A stretch of 36,158 nucleotides of DNA from JBBTVO01 sp038058335 (GTDB taxonomy: Bacteria > Patescibacteriota > Microgenomatia > Levybacterales > UBA12049). Below are positions 7,656 through 14,973 of this stretch, piece by piece (the stretch's first letter is position 1; every line of letters begins with the position of its first letter). The notes below the pieces were generated by a model. The model was not told the origin of the DNA. It searched no databases and saw only the letters and a list, made by a program, of their open reading frames with translations. Where the stretch lies: contig JBBUBI010000071.1 in NCBI GenBank assembly GCA_038058335.1, positions 1 to 36,158 on the forward strand, given 5' to 3'. A program made the translations under genes and the position numbers.

Positions 7656-9846
7656 TGTAATTCCTCTCTATTCTAAATTTTGTCAGTTTTTTTCTTGCGA
7701 GGAATACACTTAGGAAAGCCGGAAGAAGTAAGACTGCCCACGCCAGATTTATAGTTGCTTCTGCGCCGCTTAAGCTTTCCGAAGAATTATTTACACCCAG
7801 TATTTTATTTACCTTGAGATTCCTTATTCCTTCTGTTGAAATTGCAAGAAAGTTACTCCTCACCGATGTTTGAGTTACTGCAGGAGTTGCACCGTTTGAA
7901 AGACTAATCGATTGGACATTGATGGTATTTGCGTTTGAAGAACTGCCTGAGCCGTTTGAACTTGCCACGTTAGAGCTCTCTGAATTTCCACCGGTAGCTT
8001 GACTACCTGATGGGGCGGCGGGTGCTTTTGCATTACCGGGAGTTATGAAATCCCCCAGCCAGCTTCCGAAAACATTTACAACTGTGACTATCAGCTTTCC
8101 GTTACCTGAAATATTATTGTTAACAAAGTTAACTATATTCGCCACGATGTTTGCGTCCCCAGTTATTACATTCGAGCTTCCTCCTGTATTGTAGCTCGTG
8201 TTATTCCCGCCTGTATTTGCAGATAGATTGAGTTCGTTGTTGATTACGGCTGTGTTGGTTTGATTTACTGTATTATTGGTTGTTGATGATGAATTAGCAT
8301 TATTGTCAGACCCTGCTCCGTTTCCCGAATTCTTCGCAGTGACTGCACCTGTTATCGGATCTATCAAGAATTCAAAAAGCGGAGATCCCGAGACATTGGA
8401 CCCATCCGGTGCTCCCATGATTTGTCCAATCCAATTTCCAGCCTGATTTACCAAAACCAACCAATAAGTGCCTCCGATTAAATTCATATTTGCAATATTG
8501 AGAACGCTTGATGTTATATTTGTATCGCCAGTTGTGATCGATGAGTTTCCGCCTGTATTGAAATTGGAATCATTATTTCCAGTTTCTGTATCAAGCACTA
8601 GCGTATTCGTAATCGATGCGTCGTTTGATTGGAAAGTTGCGTCGTTTGTAGTAGTTGACGCATTCGCTGTGTTGCTAGAATTAGCACCATTTCCGGAATT
8701 TTGAGCGGCTGTAGATCCGCCGCAAGTGCCTCCACATACTGCATCCATCATCGCCTGAGTAAGGATAATGTCTCCTACGAGATCTCCGAAAATATTTACA
8801 ACTCCATAAATAACATTTCCGGCAAAGTTGTTGTTTGCAAATGTAAGGGCATTTGCTGATACATTTGCATCCCCCGTAACGATATCCGAATCCCCACCTG
8901 TATTAAAGCTTGCATCGTTATTTCCCGAATCAGCTCCTAGGGTGATTGAATTTCCTACCTGTGCATTGTTATTCTGGTCAGTCGTATTGTTAGTTGTAGA
9001 ATCAGTATTTGCGTTATTTACAGATCCAGCACCATTACCCGAGTTTTGAGCAGCAATACTATTTCCGCCACATCCCTGAATACAATTTGCTCCAAAATCC
9101 AAAACTATATCTCCAACGTGATCATCTGCAATATTAAATTCAGCTACTGCTATCCCATCAACATTTGTGTTAACCGCCGTAATTACAGTTCCGGTTACAT
9201 TTGCATCACCTGTATTAATAGAAGAGTTTCCAACATTCCATGAGCTATCGCTCTGCCCTGTTACAGCTGACTGATTTATATTATTGTTTACATGCGCGCT
9301 GTTATTTTGATCGGTGGAATTATTATTAGTGGTAGTTGCGGAACCATTATTAGTCGAATCCGCACCGTTTCCGGAATTAACAACTGAAGCACTTCCTCCG
9401 CAACATCCTTGCCCTGTTGCCAAATTGTTATTACCGGTTGCTGAAAGATTCGTGCTATTCGTGGCATCCCCTGTATCAATCGCGCTGTCTCCTACATTAC
9501 CGCTTGCTGAAGGACCCTGAGTACTGCTATTTTCGCTTTCAGCTGATGGCGCAACTTGCTGTTCCGGATCAGGATTGTTAGGTTGTTCGGGAGCAACGGG
9601 TGGAGGAGGAGGAGTGTTTTTTGGTCCTTCAGGTGCAGATGGCGCAGATGGTGCGCTTGGAGCTTGAGGTGCAGACGGCGCAGATGGTGCGCTTGGAGCA
9701 GAAGGTGCAGACGGCGCAGATGGTGCGCTTGGAGCAGTTGGCGGAATCGGTGCGTCCTCAGCGTATACAACAACCGGTAATCCAATTCTCCCGACTAATA
9801 AAAGCGTTATTAGGGATACTGATATAAATTGTTTTATTTTTTTCAT
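7648..9846 (-). CDS. Large surface repeat protein with Pro-Ser-Ala stalk
   Basis: Secreted 732-residue protein of unknown function. Order: signal peptide (1-29, ending VYA), low-complexity Pro-Ser-Ala stalk (about 38-72), Pro/Gln/Glu linker, then four long repeats each opening with NSGNGA (near 158, 269, 384 and 507) and containing TGDAN and NTGG-S-I-TGD blocks. Cys pairs precede three repeats (CC 148-149; 255/259; 371/375). A Ser/Asn linker, a C-terminal membrane helix (about 699-717) and a basic tail (ARKKLTKFRIER) follow. There is no LPXTG, so it should be held by the membrane helix rather than by sortase. It shares the repeat type with both neighbours, which suggests duplication and specialisation. 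Confidence 0.85.
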   Translation of the reverse strand: MKKIKQFISVSLITLLLVGRIGLPVVVYAEDAPIPPTAPSAPSAPSAPSAPSAPSAPSAPQAPSAPSAPSAPEGPKNTPPPPPVAPEQPNNPDPEQQVAPSAESENSSTQGPSASGNVGDSAIDTGDATNSTNLSATGNNNLATGQGCCGGSASVVNSGNGADSTNNGSATTTNNNSTDQNNSAHVNNNINQSAVTGQSDSSWNVGNSSINTGDANVTGTVITAVNTNVDGIAVAEFNIADDHVGDIVLDFGANCIQGCGGNSIAAQNSGNGAGSVNNANTDSTTNNTTDQNNNAQVGNSITLGADSGNNDASFNTGGDSDIVTGDANVSANALTFANNNFAGNVIYGVVNIFGDLVGDIILTQAMMDAVCGGTCGGSTAAQNSGNGANSSNTANASTTTNDATFQSNDASITNTLVLDTETGNNDSNFNTGGNSSITTGDTNITSSVLNIANMNLIGGTYWLVLVNQAGNWIGQIMGAPDGSNVSGSPLFEFLIDPITGAVTAKNSGNGAGSDNNANSSSTTNNTVNQTNTAVINNELNLSANTGGNNTSYNTGGSSNVITGDANIVANIVNFVNNNISGNGKLIVTVVNVFGSWLGDFITPGNAKAPAAPSGSQATGGNSESSNVASSNGSGSSSNANTINVQSISLSNGATPAVTQTSVRSNFLAISTEGIRNLKVNKILGVNNSSESLSGAEATINLAWAVLLLPAFLSVFLARKKLTKFRIERNYNV
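9632..9739 (-). repeat. Three tandem 36-bp units encoding the PSA stalk
   Basis: Three near-identical 36-bp units start at 9632, 9668 and 9704 within the coding sequence of the 732-residue protein. Each encodes 12 residues of Ala-Pro-Ser triplets (one unit has a Gln instead of Ser). The unit-level near identity, beyond what the amino-acid triplet needs, indicates recent tandem duplication and a length-variable stalk. Confidence 0.85.
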
Positions 9847-9957
9847 TATTTTATTTAGTTTTTTGTTAATTGTTAATTGTTTTAAGTTAATTGTTATTTA
9901 TTGGTTTTGCAGGGTGTCTTCCCCGAAGTGCCAGAGTCTGACACCCTACATTCCCAA
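9847..9957 (-). repeat. Intergenic stretch with TTAATTGTT repeats and a hairpin
   Basis: This 111-bp gap lies between two surface-protein genes. On the plus strand TTAATTG occurs at 9866, 9873 and 9887. A hairpin has 8-bp perfect arms AGGGTGTC (9911-9918) and GACACCCT (9940-9947) around a 21-nt loop, 10 nt after the stop of the upstream gene. No T-tract follows it on the minus strand, so it is a weak terminator candidate; an RNA-stability or dispersed palindromic element is equally possible. A -35/-10 pair (TTAACA, 17 bp, TAAAAT) exists, but the -10 touches the ATG. Confidence 0.5.
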
Positions 9958-11226
9958 TTAAAGTGACATTCCAAAGAAAGCCATCATTGCTGCAAAGTTG
10001 AAAGAAAATTCAACATTTGAAGGAAAGTCTGGCCAATCAAATGGACCGAAATCACCTACTGTGTTAACGTTGCCTGAATTGCTTACACCTGAATTGACAG
10101 TTGCGTTTCCAGTCATTATGGCTGGATCGCCATCTACCTCTGATGTATTTGATTCTGCATCGTTGTATCCAGTTTTTGCATCGAGATCAGTTAGATCATT
10201 GTTGAGATTTGCACCATTTCCCTGTCCGACAGCTTGAACGCTGTCTAGGCTTAGGGTTATGATGTTATCTGGTGTATTCCACCAATCCCACCAATCATCT
10301 TCTCCTGCTTCTGCTCCGTTTCCTGCAATTTTTGCAAGAACATCCCATGTGCAACCACAGTCTACGTCTGCAAAGTTGAAGTTGACAGAATTGTCAACAT
10401 CAGCATTTACAGTTGCGTTTCCTGTTACGATTGCGGTATCTCCGCCGGTATTAAATCCTGCGTCATTTCCGCCTGTCTTTGCATTTGCATCGACATCGTT
10501 ATTCACATAAGCGTTATTTGTTTGATTGACTGCAGTAAGTTTTGCAAGAGCTGCGGTAATGTAATTATCGCTTCCTGCACCGTTTCCTGAAATCACAAAT
10601 GCTGCTGATGGGTTGTTTGCTCCAAGAGAAGAACCTACATGAGCTGCATTAACATTTGCTGTAGTTGAAACATTTGCATCAACTTTAGCATTTCCGGTCA
10701 TGATGGTTACATCACCTCCGGTGTTACTGTATGCATCGTTTCCACCTGTCTTTGCGTCTGCATCGACATTGTTGTAAACATTTGCATTATTGCCTTGATT
10801 TACAGCTGTGGTTGTTCCCTGATTAAGCTGAACTCCATTGTTTGAATTTGCACCGTTTCCGGTGATATTCACAGTGGTGTTTCCTGTTGCGCAGCAATCA
10901 ACTTCCGCTGAATTGCTGTTGAGAACGTTACTTACAGTTGTATTTACGGTAGCGTTACCTGTCCTGATTCCGACCTGCCCTCCAGTATTGAAGTTAGCGT
11001 CGTTTCCACCAGTTTTTGCATTTGATGTGACATTGTTGGTAACGTTTGCATTATTGCTTTGATTTACAGCGGTGGTAGTATTCTGACTGACATTTGCCCA
11101 GTTATCAGAACCTGCTCCGTTTCCTGAAATTTCAATAGTTGTACCTGCAAAGGCTAGCGGTGTAAATGTATTTAGTAAAAGCGCTCCGGTTGCAATTGCT
11201 GTACCTAATTTTTTATTTATATTCAT
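9958..11226 (-). CDS. Secreted surface protein with four ~89-residue repeats
   Basis: A 422-residue exported protein, first gene of the sortase-linked group. Signal peptide 1-27 (PLAFA). Four repeats open with S/T/A-GNGA at residues 34, 122, 213 and 301, giving spacings of 88, 91 and 88. Inside each are VNQ-NNA-V-NNV-like, AKTGGNDA, NTGG and TGNATV blocks at the same offsets. Cys pairs (CC 111-112; CGC 290-292) close repeats 1 and 3. Repeat 4 carries a Trp/Asp-rich insertion (DWWDWW). The C-terminus is aromatic, without a sorting signal or membrane helix, so it may be released or polymerise like a fibre subunit (inference). It has the clearest Shine-Dalgarno noticed in the window, suggesting high expression. 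Confidence 0.85.
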   Translation of the reverse strand: MNINKKLGTAIATGALLLNTFTPLAFAGTTIEISGNGAGSDNWANVSQNTTTAVNQSNNANVTNNVTSNAKTGGNDANFNTGGQVGIRTGNATVNTTVSNVLNSNSAEVDCCATGNTTVNITGNGANSNNGVQLNQGTTTAVNQGNNANVYNNVDADAKTGGNDAYSNTGGDVTIMTGNAKVDANVSTTANVNAAHVGSSLGANNPSAAFVISGNGAGSDNYITAALAKLTAVNQTNNAYVNNDVDANAKTGGNDAGFNTGGDTAIVTGNATVNADVDNSVNFNFADVDCGCTWDVLAKIAGNGAEAGEDDWWDWWNTPDNIITLSLDSVQAVGQGNGANLNNDLTDLDAKTGYNDAESNTSEVDGDPAIMTGNATVNSGVSNSGNVNTVGDFGPFDWPDFPSNVEFSFNFAAMMAFFGMSL

Positions 11227-11235
11227 TTATATTTT

Positions 11236-11242
11236 CACCTCC
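11236..11242 (-). promoter_or_regulatory. Strong Shine-Dalgarno of the 422-residue surface gene
   Basis: GGAGGTG on the minus strand, 9 nt before the ATG at 11224-11226. This stands out because most other starts in the window have no visible ribosome binding site. It implies a true leader transcript for this gene. Confidence 0.85.
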
Positions 11243-11261
11243 TCTCGTTTTGGTTTCCTCT

Positions 11262-11305
11262 TCCCGCCTTAGCGGGATGGTCTGCACTTCTGTGCGCCGT
11301 TTCCG
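11262..11305 (-). promoter_or_regulatory. Two small hairpins and alternative pairing arm in leader
   Basis: Between the larger hairpin and the Shine-Dalgarno lie a stem of TCCCGC (11262-11267) with GCGGGA (11272-11277), and a shorter stem of GCAC (11284-11287) with GTGC (11292-11295). Bases 11297-11305 can pair over 9 positions (one G-U in the RNA) with 11314-11322, which includes part of the larger hairpin's downstream arm. The two folds therefore cannot coexist fully. Confidence 0.55.
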
Positions 11306-11375
11306 TAATAAAACGAAAACGGAGGCTCCTCTATCCGAAACCCAAAATGGGTATCAGGTAGAAAAGCCTCCGTTT
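11306..11375 (-). terminator. Long hairpin with T-rich tail (terminator or attenuator)
   Basis: Perfect 11-bp arms AAACGGAGGCT (11317-11327) and AGCCTCCGTTT (11365-11375). The enclosed sequence continues pairing over about a dozen more positions, up to the ACCC/GGGT stem around 11340-11352. On the minus strand the hairpin is followed by TTTTCGTTTTATTA. It lies after the DUF2292-like gene, so it can end that operon. A good promoter upstream of it (11411-11439) means it would also sit in the leader of the surface-protein transcript. Confidence 0.8.
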
Positions 11376-11394
11376 ACGGTCAGCTAATTTCTAT

Positions 11395-11628
11395 TTAATT
11401 GTTATATACATTTATATACTTCTCTTTTTTGTTTGTCAATACCTGAGGTTTATTCTTAATATTTTCTGAAGAACTTTTGCTACTTTTTGGAGAAACTCTG
11501 GTCTTTTTTATATTCTTTACGGTGATTTGAGTAACGATATTATCTTGAACATAAATTTCTACACTACCCCACGCAAGATCAGTTAAGGCGTCGTTTATTT
11601 CCTCTATAAGCTGCGCGTTTTTTTTCAT
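11395..11628 (-). CDS. DUF2292/YezD-like small protein
   Basis: A 77-residue protein. The first 45 residues fit the YezD/DUF2292 pattern: an acidic helix (IEEINDALTDLAWGSV) followed by EIYVQDNIVTQITVKNIKKTR, matching the family's GSV-I-VQDG-VVQI-KTR core. The family's biochemical role is unknown to me. A Ser/Lys-rich tail of about 30 residues follows. It starts 2 nt after the stop of the DUF4352-like gene, so the two are co-transcribed. Its last codons overlap a promoter for the next gene. Confidence 0.7.
   Translation of the reverse strand: MKKNAQLIEEINDALTDLAWGSVEIYVQDNIVTQITVKNIKKTRVSPKSSKSSSENIKNKPQVLTNKKEKYINVYNN
11411..11439 (-). promoter_or_regulatory. Promoter for the surface-protein operon
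   Basis: Minus strand: -35 TTGACA (11434-11439, perfect), 17-bp spacer, -10 TATAAA (11411-11416). It lies inside the end of the DUF2292-like gene and predicts a start near 11404, giving a leader of about 178 nt that contains the hairpins at 11262-11375 before the start codon at 11226. Confidence 0.75.
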
Positions 11629-11630
11629 TA

Positions 11631-12416
11631 TTAGAAATTTATTTCGAGCGTTTGTTTTTTACCTGTGATCTCCCCGACCTGGAGTTTTATGTTTTTATCC
11701 GATTCGTTTATGGCAACTCCTACTCTTGTGTATTTGGTAGATATTGCTTGTGTTTGAACAGGATCATTGTGGATATCGGGCGCTATCAATTCTTTCTTAT
11801 TGTTGACGCTTATTCTTAGAAAATCCCTCGTGTTTATTTCAACAGCCTGATCATTGGAGTTTGTGATCTTAAGATTAAAAATCAGAAATACTCTTCCCTT
11901 AACAGCTCTGGCTCTTTGCCCCTTTACTATTATAGAATCGTATAATTCGGCTGAAGTTATTTCGTAAGAAAACTTGCTTACTTCTTTTCCTTTTTCATTT
12001 CTTATAGGAAATTGAAGAGCCTTGTTGAGATTTATTGTTTTCTTTGCTTCTGTTGCATCAGGCCTTTCATCCGTAACTCCCAATGTATTTTGTCCTGACA
12101 TGGAGCTGAAAAAAAGCACTCCAAAAATTCCGACAATCAAAACCATAAGACCGGCAAGTAACAAGAACTTTTTGTTGCTTGAGTTACTTGGACCGCTCTC
12201 CCCTGAAGAAGTAGAAGCCGTTCCCATAAAAAAAGACTTAACTTTTGCGAAAGCGTTCTTGATTACCACTGCATTCCTTGCATAGATTCCTTTGTAGTCA
12301 ATTTGTTTTATTTTTTGGATGGAAGCTTCAATAAGAGGCGATGCATTTTCTTGAAAGTTGCGGATTAGATTTTCTCCTATAGTTCCGGCATTTTCTCTGA
12401 AAGTTTGTGTCTGCAT
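11631..12416 (-). CDS. Membrane-anchored protein with DUF4352-like domain
   Basis: A 261-residue protein of unknown function. An N-terminal cytoplasmic region with helical segments (1-80), one membrane segment (about 84-105, KFLLLAGLMVLIVGIFGVLF), then an outer domain of about 130 residues with immunoglobulin-like alternation (FLIFNLKITNSNDQAVEINTRDF and the TRVGVAINESDKNIKL region). This fits the DUF4352/telomeric-repeat-like outer domain of Gram-positive lipoproteins (moderate confidence). I chose the ATG at 12414-12416 over an 18-codon TTG extension that would run through the promoter -10. Confidence 0.7.
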   Translation of the reverse strand: MQTQTFRENAGTIGENLIRNFQENASPLIEASIQKIKQIDYKGIYARNAVVIKNAFAKVKSFFMGTASTSSGESGPSNSSNKKFLLLAGLMVLIVGIFGVLFFSSMSGQNTLGVTDERPDATEAKKTINLNKALQFPIRNEKGKEVSKFSYEITSAELYDSIIVKGQRARAVKGRVFLIFNLKITNSNDQAVEINTRDFLRISVNNKKELIAPDIHNDPVQTQAISTKYTRVGVAINESDKNIKLQVGEITGKKQTLEINF

Positions 12417-12460
12417 ATCTAAAATAGAAATTCTTGTGGGGCAGACACCAAGTAACCAGC

Positions 12461-12489
12461 AATATAACAAACTATATAAACCTTGTCAA
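12461..12489 (-). promoter_or_regulatory. Promoter for the DUF4352-like/DUF2292-like operon
   Basis: Minus strand: -35 TTGACA (12484-12489), 17-bp spacer, -10 TATATT (12461-12466). The predicted start lies near 12454, about 38 nt before the ATG at 12416. Confidence 0.8.
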
Positions 12490-12565
12490 TAGGAATTTAA
12501 AACATTGGATTGAATTAGCAGCTTAACTAATAAATTAATAGATACGCATCGATTCCATACAGGTA

Positions 12566-12574
12566 TGATATAAT
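12566..12574 (+). promoter_or_regulatory. Extended -10 promoter for the polytopic membrane protein
   Basis: TGATATAAT, that is TG-N-TATAAT, with the -10 at 12569-12574 and the ATG at 12589. The predicted start is about 8 nt before the ATG. No good -35 is visible, as expected for an extended -10. It is divergent from the promoter at 12461-12489. Confidence 0.65.
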
Positions 12575-12588
12575 CTCAAACCACAAGT

Positions 12589-14037
12589 ATGAACGCATCT
12601 ATAAAGAAGACTATTGAAAGAATTTTGCCATTTCTCTTTGTCTTTGTTGCGTCGATTTTCAAGCCGACCGATCCGGATCTCGGATGGCATCTTAAATACG
12701 GAGAATATTTTTCCCGACACGGGCAGATCCTGCGAGATAATGCTTTTTCCGTTATGATGCCGGATTTCAGATGGGCAAACATCTCTTGGGGAATTGATCT
12801 CACAAGTTTTGTTGCTTTTCATTTCGGAGGATTTTTGGGGCTGTCTCTTCTTGCCGGTATCGTAATTACACTTACTTTTTATTTCTTCTCAAAAGCTTTT
12901 GATCTCAGTTATTGGGAAAAGACACTTATCTTTCCATTCTTATTTCTAATCGAGCTTCCGGTAAATCAAATTTCATTCAGGGGACAACTAATGAGTATTC
13001 TTTTTATAGCAATCCTGACTTACATGATAAAAAAATATGAGAAGAATAAATCAAAAATTATCTATCTTACTCCATTATTATTCGTCCTCTGGGGAAATCT
13101 TCATGGGCAATTTATCCTAGGACTTGCAATACTTGTATTCTGGTTTATCTTCTATATTCTGAATTTATTTTTGACAAAAGAGCTTAAGAATAATTTGAGC
13201 AAACTAAAACTGCTTGGAATCTCTATTCTTCTCTCTCTTGTAGCTCCGCTGATAAATCCATTCGGGATTGAAGTTTATAAAACAGTCATAGTTCACGCTT
13301 TCAATCCAAACCTAAAAGACATAATGGAGTATCTGCCATTCGATGAGCTTTCCTCGCAATGGTGGATGCTTCTTTCTGTTGGAATTTTGGTTTTTTTTGG
13401 ATTGGTATATTTATTTTTTGAAGAAAAAATAAAAAATCAAATCACATCTCTCGGACTTTTTTCCATACTTTACATTCTTTCCTGGACAGTCAGACGATAT
13501 GCATGGTCAATGTATTATTTCGCTATTCCGTTTCTTAAGACTCTTGCGTCATTCTTCATCCCTGGAGGAAAGAGGATCACGTTCTACCTGTCTACTTCAC
13601 TCTTTGTAATTTATTTGCTGATAACTCTTTTTATCAAATACCCATTTAGTCAATTTACGAACATGTCATGGGAAGATTATTGCAGAGATGTTAATAAATG
13701 CTCGTCTTCATCTGTTGAATTTCTTAAGAAAAATAATCTGACGCAGGATCTATACTCGATGTATAACTGGGGCGGATGGATGATCTGGAACTATCCTGAA
13801 ATTAAACCGACAATAGACGGGCGGATGCATTTATGGAAAGATGCGAAAGGCTATAGCGGATTTGAAGATTATTATGGATATGAACAAAATTTCAAAGACA
13901 TAAATGATTCACCATATAATGTCATTCTAATGTCTCCAGGAAAACCTGTATACAAAAGACTATTGGAGTTAAATAGATTAGGGGCGTGGAGACTGGTTTA
14001 TCAAGATAACAATGCAGGAGTATTTGTCAGAAACTAA
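12589..14037 (+). CDS. Polytopic membrane protein, GT-C glycosyltransferase-like
   Basis: 482 residues with about nine to ten membrane segments up to about residue 350, then a soluble C-terminal part. The first outer loop has the pattern DPDLGWHLKYGEYFSRHG followed by NAFS, which resembles the D-x-D/WH loop of GT-C transferases that use polyprenyl-phosphate sugars. The soluble end has YNWGGWMIWNYPEIKPTIDG, typical of a widespread uncharacterised membrane family. The substrate is unknown; surface protein or polymer glycosylation is plausible given the neighbours. Its stop codon lies 1 nt from the displaced glmS tail. Confidence 0.65.
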   Translation: MNASIKKTIERILPFLFVFVASIFKPTDPDLGWHLKYGEYFSRHGQILRDNAFSVMMPDFRWANISWGIDLTSFVAFHFGGFLGLSLLAGIVITLTFYFFSKAFDLSYWEKTLIFPFLFLIELPVNQISFRGQLMSILFIAILTYMIKKYEKNKSKIIYLTPLLFVLWGNLHGQFILGLAILVFWFIFYILNLFLTKELKNNLSKLKLLGISILLSLVAPLINPFGIEVYKTVIVHAFNPNLKDIMEYLPFDELSSQWWMLLSVGILVFFGLVYLFFEEKIKNQITSLGLFSILYILSWTVRRYAWSMYYFAIPFLKTLASFFIPGGKRITFYLSTSLFVIYLLITLFIKYPFSQFTNMSWEDYCRDVNKCSSSSVEFLKKNNLTQDLYSMYNWGGWMIWNYPEIKPTIDGRMHLWKDAKGYSGFEDYYGYEQNFKDINDSPYNVILMSPGKPVYKRLLELNRLGAWRLVYQDNNAGVFVRN

Positions 14038-14038
14038 A

Positions 14039-14080
14039 CTACTTTACCGTGACGCTTTTGGCGAGGTTACCCGATGAAAA
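14039..14080 (-). pseudogene. Displaced glmS 3'-end remnant
   Basis: On the minus strand, codons 14039-14068 read NLAKSVTVK then TAG, exactly the last nine residues and stop position of the intact GlmS encoded from 16758 to 14986. The 30 bases match the intact gene at 21 positions, and all nine differences are silent, so this was once a translated glmS end, not a recent copy. Upstream codons (SSG, then F) no longer match. It is separated from the intact glmS tail by a single plus-strand gene. Confidence 0.85.
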
Positions 14081-14109
14081 TTGAATTTAAACTTTAATTA
14101 TGATAATAT
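14081..14109 (+). promoter_or_regulatory. Promoter of the 284-residue unknown gene
   Basis: -35 TTGAAT (14081-14086), 17-bp spacer ending in TGA (an extended -10 TG), -10 TAATAT (14104-14109). The ATG at 14119 is 9 nt after the -10, so a leaderless or nearly leaderless transcript is predicted. Confidence 0.65.
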
Positions 14110-14118
14110 TCCACTATT

Positions 14119-14973
14119 ATGGTTCAGCCTGGAGAAAGAGAAATTCCATCATCTCAAACTCCTGCCCCAAACTCTGAAATTGGTGTATTAACAGAGTCTT
14201 ATTCCCCTGAGTTTCTTAAATTTATCCCCGCAGTAGGCAAAAACATAAATGTATTTTACCTTTTAGACATGTCAAGAACTCCTGACGAGAGTTATGGGGT
14301 AACTGCAAGACCGTTGGCTCCTATCATTGACGGTAGGTTTACAGATGGTGCTAATTGGTATTTCTTCTCTCCAAACAAACTTACTGGAAGCATTAAGGTT
14401 GGCACTCAACATTATTATGCTAATTGTGAAGAAGTTGAAAGAGATGTTTACGCTCCAATTCTTACTGAAAAAGGCAAAAACCTAGGAGTTCCGGCCGCTG
14501 GACTTATGGCGGAGTTCGCATTAAGGCGAGGAATAGTGCTTGATCGAATATTCCTTGAAAATACTTTCAGTTCTTATCATCCAGGAAATCAAGTGATTGA
14601 ACAAAGACTTGAGTTTCTCAAAGAAATGTCTGAAAGCGAGGAAGAATATAGAGAAGATAATTATCGACAGTTCGATGATCATCGATACTACCCGAGACTT
14701 GCGGCAGCATCGGGTCTTTCTCGATTAGGTTGGGCTGAAACTAGCGAAGAAAGAAATGATAAAGGGCTTCGAACTGCATATTCATATAAGATAAATGCTG
14801 AAGGAAGAATCGCACTAACGGAGTTGTTTGCGATACTTGATATTATACAGTCAAGTGATGCAGAAGGATTAGCAAGAGGACAGGAATATGCAATGCAAAT
14901 TTCAGGAGATACAGATAGACTTCACCAGCTTCTTGTTCTAGTATCGGAAAGTAGAGATAAGTTTGGTTTGTGA
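14119..14973 (+). CDS. Unrecognised 284-residue protein bracketed by glmS tails
   Basis: I do not recognise this protein. It has no signal peptide or membrane segment and is acidic. Residues about 110-145 (ILTEKGKNLGVPAAGLMAEFALRRG) and about 195-240 (YYPRLAAASGLSRLGW, then YSYKINAEGRIALTEL) each resemble a helix-turn-helix followed by a wing, so a DNA-binding regulator is possible but unproven. It has its own promoter and ends 12 nt from the convergent glmS stop. The flanking duplicate glmS ends suggest it arrived by insertion. Confidence 0.7.
   Translation: MVQPGEREIPSSQTPAPNSEIGVLTESYSPEFLKFIPAVGKNINVFYLLDMSRTPDESYGVTARPLAPIIDGRFTDGANWYFFSPNKLTGSIKVGTQHYYANCEEVERDVYAPILTEKGKNLGVPAAGLMAEFALRRGIVLDRIFLENTFSSYHPGNQVIEQRLEFLKEMSESEEEYREDNYRQFDDHRYYPRLAAASGLSRLGWAETSEERNDKGLRTAYSYKINAEGRIALTELFAILDIIQSSDAEGLARGQEYAMQISGDTDRLHQLLVLVSESRDKFGL

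Noticed and set aside
8468..9827. Several plus-strand open frames opposite the repeat-rich surface genes
   Set aside because: They are Val/Pro/Ser or Arg-rich translations of the complementary strand of repeats, with no start signals; shadows of biased composition.
9848..9876. Promoter TTAACA-17-TAAAAT before the 732-residue gene
   Set aside because: The -10 ends one base from the ATG, so transcription would start inside the coding sequence; the region is simply AT-rich and repetitive.
6525..11226. Regularly spaced repeats that might be a CRISPR array
   Set aside because: The periodicity is about 260-370 bp at protein level and in frame, with diverged DNA; no short identical repeats with unique spacers and no cas genes.
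11281..11375. Resemblance of the leader to a cyclic-di-GMP or other known riboswitch (GGAGGC and GGTAG-like pieces)
   Set aside because: The conserved core bases and helix order of known classes do not line up; only hairpins and alternative pairing can be supported.
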